DNA of 64,000 nt from Urechis unicinctus (taxonomy: Eukaryota; Annelida; Polychaeta; Xenopneusta; Urechidae), in contig CM067350.1 in assembly GCA_034190875.2 (NCBI GenBank), positions 81,142,408-81,206,407 on the forward strand, in the 5' to 3' direction. A program made the translations under genes and the position numbers. Under the pieces are notes generated by a model. That model made no database searches. It saw only the letters and a list, made by a program, of their open reading frames with translations, and was not told the origin of the DNA. Every line of letters begins with the position of its first letter. Position 1 is the stretch's first letter. Below, one piece after another: positions 12,401 through 24,260 of the stretch.

Positions 12401-15400
12401 GAAAGATCAAAAGTTCATGAATCTATGATGAGGCTGGGATCTGTTGAATGGTGTCAATCTCAGTGAGTGTTAGTTGTTGTCTATTGCTTGTTGTATAAGA
12501 CATAAATGCATTAATCCTTTGGTATTAAATGTTGATGTTTAATGTTCGATGTACTTCCTTTTTTTGTCTACAAACAGACAAAAATATGTGAACAAGTTCA
12601 CCAGAATACATGAAAATAAGCCCCTACCCCCATTCCCCTTCTGCACTATCCCCGCCTTGGTCTTTGCCAGTCACCATCCACGTGTGGACATTTCAAGGTG
12701 GCTTAAAGATATTGGGAGTAGCCAAAGGGTTTCAAAAACCTTAAGCCACTTTGGTTTAGCAATTTTAATGCCTAACAGTAACACAGTCATACGTAGTGCA
12801 TTTCTATTTTTCAATGGACACTTCTTGTTCATACAGCTTTTTGAGTTCGATAATCAGCTACGTCTGTCACAAAGTCCAGCTTGTGGTCTACCCACAGTGT
12901 AGCTTCCAGTGTTCAGATACTGGTGTTGTTGCTGACTGTGGTGCGTAAATAGATTTTTTTCCTGTACAATAAAGTCTGCCATTGCACTAGGTAGGTGTCT
13001 GTTACAGCTGCACTCAAAGGGTATGTCTGTTAACAGCTGCACTCCAAGACATGTCCGTTAACAGCTCTACTCAAAGATATACGTCCATTAACAGCTGCAC
13101 TCAAAGATATGTCTGTTAACAGCTATACTCAAAGGGCATGTCTGAACAGCTGCACTCAAAGAGTATATATGTTAACAGCTGCACTAGAAGGGCGTGTCTG
13201 TTAACAGCTGCACTCTAAGAGCATGTGTCTGTTAACAGCTGCACTCGAAGGTCATGTCTTTTGACAGCTGCACTTTAAGGGCAATAGTCTGTTAACAGCT
13301 GCACTCAAAGGGTATGTCTTTTAACAACTGCACTTGATGGGTATGTGTCTTTTAATTACAAATTGTAGTCGGTTGTCTGTTTATATTGAACAAATCAATC
13401 AGTACAATTTTGTCTGCTTACCTCTCCTTGTTAGGGAACACAGGAATCACAGATAAAGGTTTGGGCTTCTTGTTGTGCTTCTCGCAGCTCCATCTGGTGG
13501 ACTTGACTGGCACTTCTGTGACGGTAGGTAGCAACCTTTCATCATGCTAGTTTGCTCATCTACGTTTGATTTTTAAATCGTGAGCAGAGCTTTTCATAGA
13601 TCATTGTTTTGTTGTCTCTCGGTACATTCTTAAACTTTGAGTGGCATGTTTTCTTATTAAGCAAGCTACCATCCCCACATTTCTCATGGATCACTTATGC
13701 AGATGGCTCCTAGCAAACCCAAAATTAGCCCCACATGAACTTTAACCCCTGAGAAAACTCTAGTTCAAGTTTCCTTATAAAGCAATCTAATTGAATCAAA
13801 TTACACATGGACCCCACTGATGTTGAAGTAAATTGAAAAAATCTCTTTTAATAATAACTTTTTATTGCGAGCTACCTGCCCCAAATAAGACTTATTGTGA
13901 TGATGGGTCTTTCACTAGAAATCAGCTCTGCGTGGACCTTTGAGTTATTATTTGAAATCTCATGCACCATTTAAATCTAATGTAGCATCATGATTTCACT
14001 TTGTCACAATTTGTTTTTGAAAATCATGTCAATAGTAGTAGGTCTTCAAGGATTCTTGGCCTCGTGTTGGTTGTATGGCCACTCTGTCAATCTGCTTCTA
14101 CCTCACCAGCACCTCTGTTTGGTAGCAGTGTCCATATTGGCTACCAAGCTTTAAAACGAGTCCATTGTTCCAGGAATCAGGAATAGCAATGCTGGTGAAA
14201 CGGACAGGGTTGAAATTGTCAAGAGAACCAGTCGAGGTGTTCCAATATGTGTGCAGTCCCTCCGGGTGGGGGGCTGATGTCGTGAGGAAGTGGCTGACGT
14301 CTTCTGTTGACCAGGAGCGGTCTGCAGCGTGTCAGACAAAGACAGAGACCTCTGCTGGTCCTCTAACCAGTGGCTCCTTCTGTGAGTAGGACTCAACATC
14401 CGTCCCATCGACACTAAGCCCCTCACCCCTCCCATCGCCACTAAGCCCCTCCCATCGCCACCACGCCCCTCCCATCGACACTACACCCCTCCAATCGAAA
14501 TTAAAACACCTCCCATCAACAATAAACACCTCCCCCCTCCCATCGACACTACACCCATACCATTGACACCACACCCCTCCCATCCCCTTTTGGTCATCAC
14601 GTGATCCATATAGTAGTATGGGTTGTGTAGCTGGGGTGTCATGCCCCATTCCAGGCTGCGTGTATCATCCTGCTGGCCAGCCATAACATACAGTATGTAC
14701 AGATGGACACTGACATTTTTAGCTCAAACAAGTGCATCAGTTAGATGCAGTGGATTGGCTGTAAGCTAACATAGCTCCATTGAAGCATCGAGCTGGCTGT
14801 CTAGCGGAATAGTGCTGTTGTTGGACAATATTTATCATCTCATGAAATGTGACAGCCACATGCACACTTTGGACATCACAGACACATGCACACTTTGGAC
14901 ATCACAGACACATGCACACTTTGGACATCATAGACACATGCACACTTTGGACATCACAGACACATGCACACTTTGGACATCACAGCCACATGCACACTTT
15001 GGACATCGCAGCACATGCACACTTTGGACATCACAGCCACATGCACACTTTGGACATCACAGCCACATACACACTTTGGACATCACAGCCACATGCCAAT
15101 TTGGACATCACAGCCACATGCACACTTTGGACATCACAGCCACATGGACACTTTGGACATCACAGACACATGCACACTACGGACAACATAGCCACATGCA
15201 CACTTTGGACATCACACACACATGCACACTTTGGACATCACAGACACATGCACACTTTGGACATCACAGCCATATGCACACTTTGGACATCACAGCCACA
15301 TGCACACTTCAGACATCACAGCCACATGCACACTTTGGACATCACAGCCACATACACACTTTGGACATCACAGCTACATGCCAATTTGGACATCACAGCC

Positions 15401-16081
15401 ACATGCACACTTCGGACATCACAGCCACATGGACACTTTGGACATCACAGACACATGCACACTACGGACAACATAGCCACATGCACACTTTGGACATCAC
15501 AGACACATGCACACTTTGGACATCACAGACACATGCACACTTTGGACATCACAGCCATATGCACACTTTGGACATCACAGCCACATGCACACTTCAGACA
15601 TCACAGCCACATGCACACTGTGGACATCAACCCCTGAACCATTTTGTGTGTGCCACCATGGATGTGCCCTATTGTTGAGTAGATGCCACAGACACCCAGG
15701 TTGTATACACTAATGCATTACATTACACGAAATGTTTTGTTTAAGATGGAAGGAGGATAACTCGAAAAAAAAACACAGACTTCATCCTTCAAACAGCTGT
15801 CGGTACACAACCGTCGTCTGCCAGAGCAAGTGTCGCACAAAGACACTCCCTATTTACACCTGACAAAAGTCTCCACCAACAACCAACCTGCTCGGCATAA
15901 GAGAAAGCTCTGTCTTATGTCTACTGATAGTGAACATCAACAGTTAACTTCCCTCAGCCTGGCCTGTGACTCGTTGGTCAAGGTAACTGCTAACAAGAAG
16001 AGGAAGTGTGTGTCAAGTGTCAGAATGGACGAGATGAGTGAAGAGGACCAGGCTATACTACTGAGCTACACCGCTCACTAA
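6410..16081 (+). CDS. LRRC42: LRRC42-like leucine-rich repeat protein, multi-exon
   Basis: Leucine-rich repeat protein; the molecular role of the LRRC42 family is poorly known. Supported exons are 6410-6951 (start MDGYHS, donor gtgagt, phase 2), an exon ending at 9160 (CLTDTGLRRLTSPVR; acceptor unresolved, masked by a minisatellite), an exon starting at 9451 (VADVRLLQSLNGL; donor uncertain), 13435-13523 (NTGITDKGLGFLLCF, an LRR core), 14174-14381 (TGLKLSREPVEV, then the family-typical GW segment) and a last exon ending in LLSYTAH with stop TAA at 16079-16081. The order of motifs follows vertebrate LRRC42: an N-terminal region with DTLEDFPEIIGEELF, LRRs, then a basic disordered tail (KKRKCVSSVRMDE). 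The last junction is unresolved: phase 1 at 14381 does not fit the best acceptor near 15,797, so a small exon may be hidden among satellites. The gene is convergent with HINT1. The family call is firm; the exact exon model is not. Confidence 0.78.
6955..7085 (+). repeat. Short tandem repeat of ttctcacacgatggg-type units
   Basis: Units of about 15 bp around ctcacacgatgggtt recur some eight times right after the donor site of LRRC42 exon 1, and again at about 7460-7535. The frame reads through the donor as FSHDG-type peptides, but this looks intronic. Confidence 0.75.
7580..9050 (+). repeat. 33-bp minisatellite, about 43 copies
   Basis: The unit is ggttgggatctaatgagg followed by tttgtatatgtccca. 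Because 33 is a multiple of three, all six frames tend to stay open, giving artefactual peptides such as WDLMRFVYVPG. A few units are truncated (around 8200, 8335, 8755, 8870). Each unit ends in tatgtcccag, which resembles a splice acceptor. The array runs directly into an LRRC42 coding exon at about 9050. Confidence 0.95.
9165..9440 (+). repeat. 22-bp minisatellite, about 12 copies
   Basis: The unit attacattacccaatggcac plus tg repeats with small variations between the donor at 9161 and the acceptor at 9450 of the LRRC42-like gene. It almost fills this short intron. Confidence 0.9.
10046..11458. other. Intronic or intergenic sequence, no exon supported
   Basis: The stretch contains a G-rich run near 10,218 and AT-rich unique sequence. 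I found no exon that continues the LRRC42 reading frame here. Confidence 0.4.
11459..12317 (+). CDS. Possible small two-exon gene, 97 codons, nested in an LRRC42 intron
   Basis: Exon 11459-11573 starts at ATG (MTKYIASLNTFAVKN) shortly after a good acceptor (ttctgcctacag, ending 11442) and ends at cgag|gtaac in phase 1. Exon 12139-12317 follows ttgcag and continues in matching phase (GYIEPPAPYSEHSMEER) to TAA at 12315-12317. The product is short and strongly basic (RTQRKRITKERKNE), as in small mitochondrial or nucleic-acid-binding proteins, but I do not recognise the family. An in-frame TAG just before the ATG fits a 5-prime untranslated segment. It lies on the same strand inside an intron of the LRRC42-like gene. 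It could be a nested gene or an alternative transcript end. Confidence 0.45.
11700..12010 (+). repeat. 35-bp minisatellite, about 7 copies
   Basis: The unit gttctgttgtaatgtgtaat followed by ggtatcactgcatca repeats between the two exons of the possible small gene. Units vary in length. Confidence 0.85.
13000..13350 (+). repeat. Minisatellite of about 29-31 bp, about 11 copies
   Basis: The unit contains gtctgttaacagctgcactc followed by aaagggtat, and is degenerate in length and sequence. It lies in the LRRC42 intron about 85 bp before the exon at 13435. Confidence 0.85.
14390..14590 (+). repeat. Degenerate minisatellite of about 18-20 bp (cactacacccctcccatcga)
   Basis: C-rich units with cccctcccatcg recur about ten times directly after the donor at 14382 of the LRRC42-like gene. 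Confidence 0.8.
14858..15640 (+). repeat. 26-bp minisatellite, about 30 copies, with a 285-bp higher-order period
   Basis: The unit cacagccacatgcacacttt followed by ggacat repeats without a stop in several frames, giving HTHTLDIT-type artefactual peptides. Variant units (catacacact, ccaatttgg, ggacactttgg, cactacggacaac) recur in the same order 285 bp apart, for example catacacact at 15066 and 15351. The array therefore expanded by duplicating an 11-unit block. Confidence 0.93.
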
Positions 16082-16215
16082 TTATAACGTGCTGCTGAGC
16101 TCAACCACTCACTCATCATAACGTGCTGCTGAGCTCCACCACTCACACATCATAACGTGCTGTGGTGCTACATCGCTCACTTATCATAACGTGCTGCTGA
16201 GCTCCACCACTCACG
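16055..16215 (+). repeat. Tandem repeat of about 38 bp derived from the LRRC42 stop-codon region
   Basis: The end of the LRRC42 reading frame, ctgagctacaccgctcacta then attataacgtgctg, is followed by three or four copies of the same sequence (gctgagctccaccactcac, atcataacgtgctg). The repeat unit therefore overlaps the last codons and the stop. Confidence 0.8.
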
Positions 16216-16299
16216 ACACTGATCAAGGCAACTTAGTTACTCTGTGATATCTTCATCAATATTACAGGTACCCGGTACTTGCTACTAGGCTTCTTGATG

Positions 16300-16410
16300 T
16301 ATATGTATATATATTATATAGTAGTATATATATATATATCTATAAATATATACACATATATATGAAAAACATGTGTAAGTATATATATGTATATATATAT
16401 ACAGCCGTTC
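16300..16410. repeat. AT-rich microsatellite with TATA runs
   Basis: Runs of tatatatata are interrupted by short unique text, in the spacer between the convergent ends of LRRC42 and HINT1. No gene is seen here. The two 3-prime untranslated regions and polyadenylation sites should lie in this spacer (aataaa near 16,442). Confidence 0.75.
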
Positions 16411-16807
16411 AGTACTATTTGATTTCCTTCACCACAAACATTAATAAAGAAAAGTGCTGTTGGTCAACACCATCACATGTGGTTTCTTTGTCTTGAATAT
16501 GTATTTCTGTATCTTTAGTTCTTGTTTTTTAACAGCTGTACTTACAACAATATCAGTATTTTTATAAGGTTTAGATTTGGCAATTTTCAAAGTCTAAGTT
16601 ACTAGTTGAATCATAACTAATCATCATTTAATAAAAAAATCATGCTCAAAAAGAACCAAATAAAGGGGATTTTTGGGGATTTTTTATTTCCAAAATGATC
16701 ATAACCAATGACAAGCATATCCAAAGCTTAAATACATGCTTCTGATAGAATCCAAGATGCAATGTACTTATTGAGTAAGCTCCCTTTGTAGCAGGAGGCT
16801 GGAGGTA

Positions 16808-18625
<1,818 letters not shown>

Positions 18626-19510
18626 GCTATTCACTAACAAACAAGTCTCAAGCACGCCACAAATCAAGCTCGACAAAATCAGATGGCCGAAAAGCCGGTT
18701 GACGTCCATGAGCAGATTGCTTCCTATGATTAAATTGATTCAAAACTGGTCTATTTTGTGACGGTTATCTCGAGACCCAGAAACCACTTTATTGAAAGAT
18801 CGTTACAGTCAGACAATATGGGTTAACATACTCTTGTTCAAAAAAAACCGTTCAGCAAACTATAGGTCACAGTACTTTTTTGCCTCTTTTACCAACACTT
18901 GGTTAGGGAAGCAATTGCCTAACAGCTGTATTTTCTTTGAATACAGTCACATACAAATGGGAGAGCATTGAGAGGTCAACTCGTAAAAACAAACCAACTC
19001 GTACCCAGACCAACTCGTACCCAAGTTTTAAGATTAACTCGACGTTGATTCATTGGAGGGTGATGGTGATGATCAAAAAGTCTGACGTTAATTACTTAGA
19101 ATTTTGATTGGGGGTCATTGGCTGGATCGAAATACGTTGTTGTTGTATCAAAGGGATTTGACCTGAAAAGGGGTTCAACGTGATTAGTCTGAACAGGGTT
19201 AACTTTGAAGGTCCCGAGTGACCTGTTAAATGAAAGCATTGCTTGGTGTGGGTGATGGTGTTGGGGAATGTATATGTGCAAAGCTCCGTCTATGGTGATT
19301 GCTTGCTATCAGTAACCACCGGAAGATAACTTATTGAAGACGGAATTGAGTTAAACTATATTTAATATATAAAAGCAACATATATACAACTTCAATACAG
19401 ACTACACCAGCTAGACGGGGTTATATAAAATTCAATACACACTACACCAGCTAGACAGGGTTATATACACTACTACAAACCTTGAGTAGCTGTGAAGCTG
19501 TCAGCCGCTC
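18626..19510. other. Upstream region of HINT1, no exon recognised
   Basis: The HINT1 promoter and 5-prime untranslated sequence should lie here. I could not find a Rab first coding exon in it. Around 19,385-19,470 a short direct repeat (tatatacaacttcaatacag and actacaccagctagac) occurs twice. Confidence 0.4.
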
Positions 19511-19514
19511 CTCC

Positions 19515-20640
19515 CTGTACTCTTGCCACAGAGCTACCCTACACTACCCTACCCTCCCCCCCTCCCCGACGCTACCCTACCCTGCCCTACCCGACCCGGC
19601 CCGGCGCTACCCAATGCTACCCAATGCTATGCTACCCTACCCAATGCTATGCTACCCTACCCTACCCTACCCTACCCTACCCTACCCTACCCTACCCTAC
19701 CCTACCCTACCCTACCCTACCCTACCTACCCTACCCTACCCTACCCTACCCTACCCTACCCTACCCTGCCCTACCCGACCCTACCCGACGCTACCCAATG
19801 CTACCCTACCCTAGTGCTACCCTACCCTACCCCCTACCCTACCCTACCCTACCCTACCCTACCCTACCCTACCTACCCTACCTACCCTACCCTACCCTAC
19901 CCTACCCTACCCTACCCCTACCCTACCTACCCTACCCTACCCTACCCTACCCCTACCCTACCCTACCCCCTACCCTACCCTACCCGACCCGACCCGACCC
20001 TGACCTGGCCAGACGCTACCCAACCCTACCCAATGCTACCCAATGCTACCCAATGCTATGCTATGCTACCCTACCCTACTACCCTACCCTACCCTACCCT
20101 ACCTACCTACCCTACCCCCTACCCTACCCCTACCCTACCCTACCCTACCCTACCCTACCCTACCCTACCCGACCCTACCGACCCTACCCTATGCTACCCA
20201 GTGCTATGCTACCCTACCCACCCTACCCTACCCTACTCTACCCTACCCTACCTACCCCTACCCCTACCCTACCCTACCCCTACCCTACCCTACCCTACCC
20301 TACCCTACCCTACCCTACCCTACCCCTACCCTACCCTACCCTACCCTACCTACCCCTACCCTACCCGACCCCCTACCCCGACGCTACCCAATGCTACCCC
20401 AATGCTACCCAATGCTATGCCTACCCGACCCTACCCCTACCCCTACCCTACCCTACCCTACCCTACCCCTACCCTACCCTACCCTACCCCACCCTACCCT
20501 ACCCTACCCCCCCTACCCTACCCTACCCTACCCTACCCTGCCCTACCCTACCCTACTACTACCCTACCCCTCCCCCGACCCGACCCGACCCGCTCGACCC
20601 TTGTGACCCGAGCCCATTGTGCGTCCGAGTAGTTTAGCTG
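19515..20640 (+). repeat. (TACCC)n array of about 1.1 kb
   Basis: Long uninterrupted ctaccctaccc tracts are punctuated by gctacccaatgctaccc and cgacccgacc variants. The strand complementary to the one shown is TAGGG-rich. The unit is five bases, so it differs from the six-base animal telomere repeat CCCTAA. Peptides rich in YPTLP in all plus frames are artefacts of the repeat. Confidence 0.95.
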
Positions 20641-21737
20641 TTTACCCGACGCTACCCAACATAGCTACCCTACCCCCTACCCTAAGTGAATCACCGACCC
20701 GATATTAATCTTAAAACTTGGGTACCGAATTACCCTACCCTACCCAGCTGTTTCAGTTTCAGTTACAAAACCCTACCCTACCGCTAGGCCCAACGATAGA
20801 ATGAAAACAGTTGAAGCCCTACCCTACCCAAGCTATAAACGTTCTTACCTCCCCTCCCCTGACCGATGCTTGCATCACACTTGCCTGCTGAACTCCGACC
20901 CGGCCCGACATATTCTATCAGGTTCGACCATACCCTACCCGACGTCTGCGTAGACGCTATACCAATTCTACCCTGGCAACGCTACCCTATTTTTAGATCG
21001 ATTCAGGGACAACTACCACTAAACCCTAGTTATCCAAGCGCAACCACCGTATCCCACGCTCTGGTCGATTTGATCCGGGCGAGCTAGTTATAGTTAGATC
21101 ATTTGGGCGTCGGCAATGAGAGTAGTTTGTTTACAAGTTCAAGACCAGCTGGCACTTAAGTGTAAAGATACAGTATTGGGTACGGGTGGTTTTTTTTTCT
21201 TTTACACTAGCTTGTTTTTCAAAATAATGGAAATTTATATTGATGATGAGTATACTCAACGTTATTCTAAATAAGTACAATCGGGTAGTCCGATTTTAAT
21301 CTTGCGCACACCGCTCTCCGAGTTAGGTAAGTGGTACGGATTGCAATAGCGGGAAATCGCGAGAAATAATTGTTTCAGTTTCAGTTACAAAACTCCAACC
21401 CCGTACCGCAGTTTGCGACAAAGGGAGGCGTGCAGTTTTAGAATGAATAACGTCGAAGGTCGTAAGTTTTAGGTTCGCGGTCTAATTTTTCTAAGGCTCT
21501 TGAATTGAATTGACGATCGATGCTTGCATCACACTTGCCGACTGAACTCTGAAGTAACTAACATATTCATATCAGGTTCGACCATAGACATAGGGGTCAT
21601 AGGCATAACCCTACAAGACGTCTGAGGTATAAATTCATGTTACCGTTCGACCGGAGCTACCATAGGCAAAGAAACTCCGCCTCTGACAGCGCCGCGCTAT
21701 TTACTACTTTCGATCTCTCACATCCGAGCTGTTGAGA
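20641..21737 (+). repeat. Two diverged direct copies of a segment of about 300-400 bp, the left one invaded by TACCC motifs
   Basis: Text at 20,748-20,945 (gtttcagtttcagttacaaa, gatgcttgcatcacacttgc, tcaggttcgaccata) recurs in the same order at 21,372-21,590. In the left copy several stretches are replaced by ctaccctaccc where the right copy has unrelated unique bases. Spacing between matched landmarks is about 620-650 bp. The right copy also contains the dispersed repeat at 21,675-21,737. Confidence 0.7.
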
Positions 21738-23100
21738 CGAAGAGCCGCCTGCGAGATTTCGGAGCCTCCGAAGTCAAAACGACCGATGAACTCGCTAAAA
21801 ACTTACAAAAGCCCTCCAAGAAAAAAATTTGTGACAAAATGCAAGATTATATCACAAAATGACACGAGGACTGTTTCTATTACTACAGTTTTGTCTAATT
21901 GTTCTGTTTGAGCACTAAAATACGGCACATCATGAAACTTTTTTCAAAAACTCAACATGGCCGACTCCCACAATGCAACATAATTGAGTTAATTCTCGTT
22001 AATACGCTCTGATATCGCTAAATGGTTTCGATTCGCGCGGTAGCATGTTGGACAACAATTTTAAAATTGTGTTGGATTTCGTTGATTCTGTTGATTAAGG
22101 AGTATGGCTGTTGTTGCACTCTATGCAAGATTGATGGTAAGACATTTATGGATATGAAAATCTATGTTTTTTAAACTGTCCCTTGTCTGCATTGCGAGAA
22201 GGAGCAAATTTGCTTATAATCCTAGAGATTCTGCCATACGGACCCTCGCGCCTAAGGTGGCATCAGATCATCAAAACACCAGGGGCGAGTTGCCTTGCCT
22301 AGTTCGACAAATAATGTCATTAATGAGATTTGGACTTAAGTCTGTTAGTGTTAGTTGCAGAGAGTCACTACTATATGTGGGGGTGGGTGGTTTTGTCTTA
22401 TTCAACCTTTTATGTGATCCCGACTATGTAGGAGTCTGTTGTGTAACTTACCTTATTCAATCAACATCAGTCGAGTTCGCACATGAGAGTACAATCTACT
22501 CTGACAAATTAAACATGAACTGATCGATATTTTATCATAAAATTTTTTGGGAATAAAAAAAAGAGTGGGGTGCGACCTGTCCATGTGGCGTGAATTCAAG
22601 AATTGATTACAGAAACGGCTCAACACCCAGAAGCCAATTTATGTGGTCACTGCTGCTTGGTGTAAAGAGGAAACATTCCTCATAGGATGCAGCATTATAA
22701 GTTTCCACTCTGCTCCTACACTTCTTAGTTCCTGGGTATGTATGTGTACAGCCTTCAAGGATCACACGCACCATGTCATTGTAAACTATTTCCCTTCCCC
22801 AATTCAGTTACCTGGGTCATCTCTCTCCCCACCCTGCCCCCCTCGTCTCCCGTCCACCCTGCCTGACCTCAGTCCGATGCCATGGACACTGATAAGACAC
22901 ATCGCTCAGATACGTTTCATGCGTCTTCGGGTAAAGTTTTCAGGGGCATCAGGTAGCTCAATGATACGTTTTGTTCTATGCACCACAGGTTTTCTGTCGA
23001 GTTCACTGATGGTGAATCCGCCTCGTAGGCACTAAATAAACGCTGGAAGTTGGCGTCAGACTCGCTTTCAATTTGGCCTGTCCTAGTTGTCCAATGAAAG
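21738..23100. other. No gene recognised
   Basis: Unique sequence. A short open frame MAVVALYARLM ends at a donor-like gtaag at 22,135 but lacks the expected Rab G1 context, so I do not assign it. Confidence 0.4.
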
Positions 23101-23109
23101 ACTAGCTAA

Positions 23110-23405
23110 CAACTGCATACAATAGTCTGATTCAAGCAGGAACAATGGTGTCTTACCAACGTCTGTTTCAAGAGGGAACAATGGTGTCTTACCACCGTCT
23201 GATTTCAGCAGGAACAATGGCATCTTACCGTCTGATTTCAGCAGGAACAATGGTGTCTTACCAACATATGATTTAAGCCGGAACAATGGTTTCTTACCAT
23301 GTATGATTTAAGCAGGAACAATGGTGTCTTACCACCGTCTGATTTAAGCAGGAACAATGGTGTCTTACCAACATCTGATTTGAGCAGGAAAAATGGCGTC
23401 TTACC
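23110..23405 (+). repeat. 36-bp minisatellite, about 8 copies
   Basis: The unit gatttaagcaggaacaatgg followed by tgtcttaccaccgtct repeats with scattered substitutions. It lies upstream of the recognised Rab exons, probably in an intron. Confidence 0.9.
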
Positions 23406-23797
23406 AAAATTTTTTATACACTTTTACATCTGAACCTGTTGATGGTCATTTTCAATGTATTGTTCCATTATAAAACATTTTTGACCAAATTCCAGGGGGG
23501 TGCAACCTATTCACTCATGTGACCTATACACTAGTAAATACGGCACATAAGACTAGCAAGCCAGTGAAAATGGCAGGCAATCACTGTTAGGAATAAATGG
23601 TGTTCATTGAGGCCAAGTTTCCAACTTACCTGGCATGGATGTGGAGCCCAGAATATTTTATGCCTCCATATTTTGTCTTGTCAGAATGTTTAAGCACTGG
23701 CTAGGTTTCTGGTGCCACAACCTGAATTATATGAACTAAACATTGGGTTGAAACATCCAGCAATGTTTCGCTCATTCATTGTGAAAATAATAAGCTG

Positions 23798-24065
23798 ATG
23801 ACTCAGGCGTGGTTACTCCTGATGACTCGGGCGTGGTTACTCCTGATGACTCAGGCCTGGTTACTCCTGATAACTCGGGCGTGGTTACTCCTGATGACTC
23901 GGGCCTGGTTACTCCTGATGACTCGGGCCTGGTTACTCCTGATGACTCGGGCCTGGATACTCCTGATTACTCAGGCCTGGTAACTCCTAATGACTCGGGC
24001 CTGGTTACTCCTGATGACTCAGGCGTGGTTACTCCTGATGACTCAGGCCTGGTTACTCCTGCACA
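23798..24065 (+). repeat. 24-bp minisatellite, about 11 copies
   Basis: The unit gatgactcgggcctggttac followed by tcct repeats in register with codons, giving open frames (DSGLVTPD). It has no start-codon context or splice context, so it is treated as non-coding and intronic, about 200 bp before a Rab exon. Confidence 0.9.
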
Positions 24066-24260
24066 ATCAACCTGAACCTGGTCCTAAATCTAATGCTCTA
24101 ATTTTGGAGTGAAATTGGATTTTGTAAAACCAAGATTTATTGTGAGATAGAACTCCATTTAGATTCACAATTTTTGTAATCAAATTATTTTAATGCCATG
24201 TATACTGAATGGATTGATGTGGCTTGTTTTAATGACAGGTGTACTGAATATATATTACAG

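Noticed and set aside
14812-15678. Long open frame of HTHTLDIT-type repeats
   Set aside because: 26-bp satellite whose unit lacks stops in several frames; no start context, splice context or codon bias.
19492-20637. Proline-rich frames (YPTLP repeats)
   Set aside because: Product of the (TACCC)n array; three plus frames give the same peptide.
19515-20640. Interstitial telomere
   Set aside because: The unit is five bases (TACCC), not the six-base CCCTAA of animal telomeres; no hexamer run seen.
22102-22134. MAVVALYARLM followed by gtaag as Rab exon 1
   Set aside because: It ends in phase 0 while the next Rab exon needs phase 1, and the expected P-loop start is absent.
23798-24075. DSGLVTPD repeat frame as a coding exon
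   Set aside because: 24-bp minisatellite in the Rab upstream region with no splice or start evidence.
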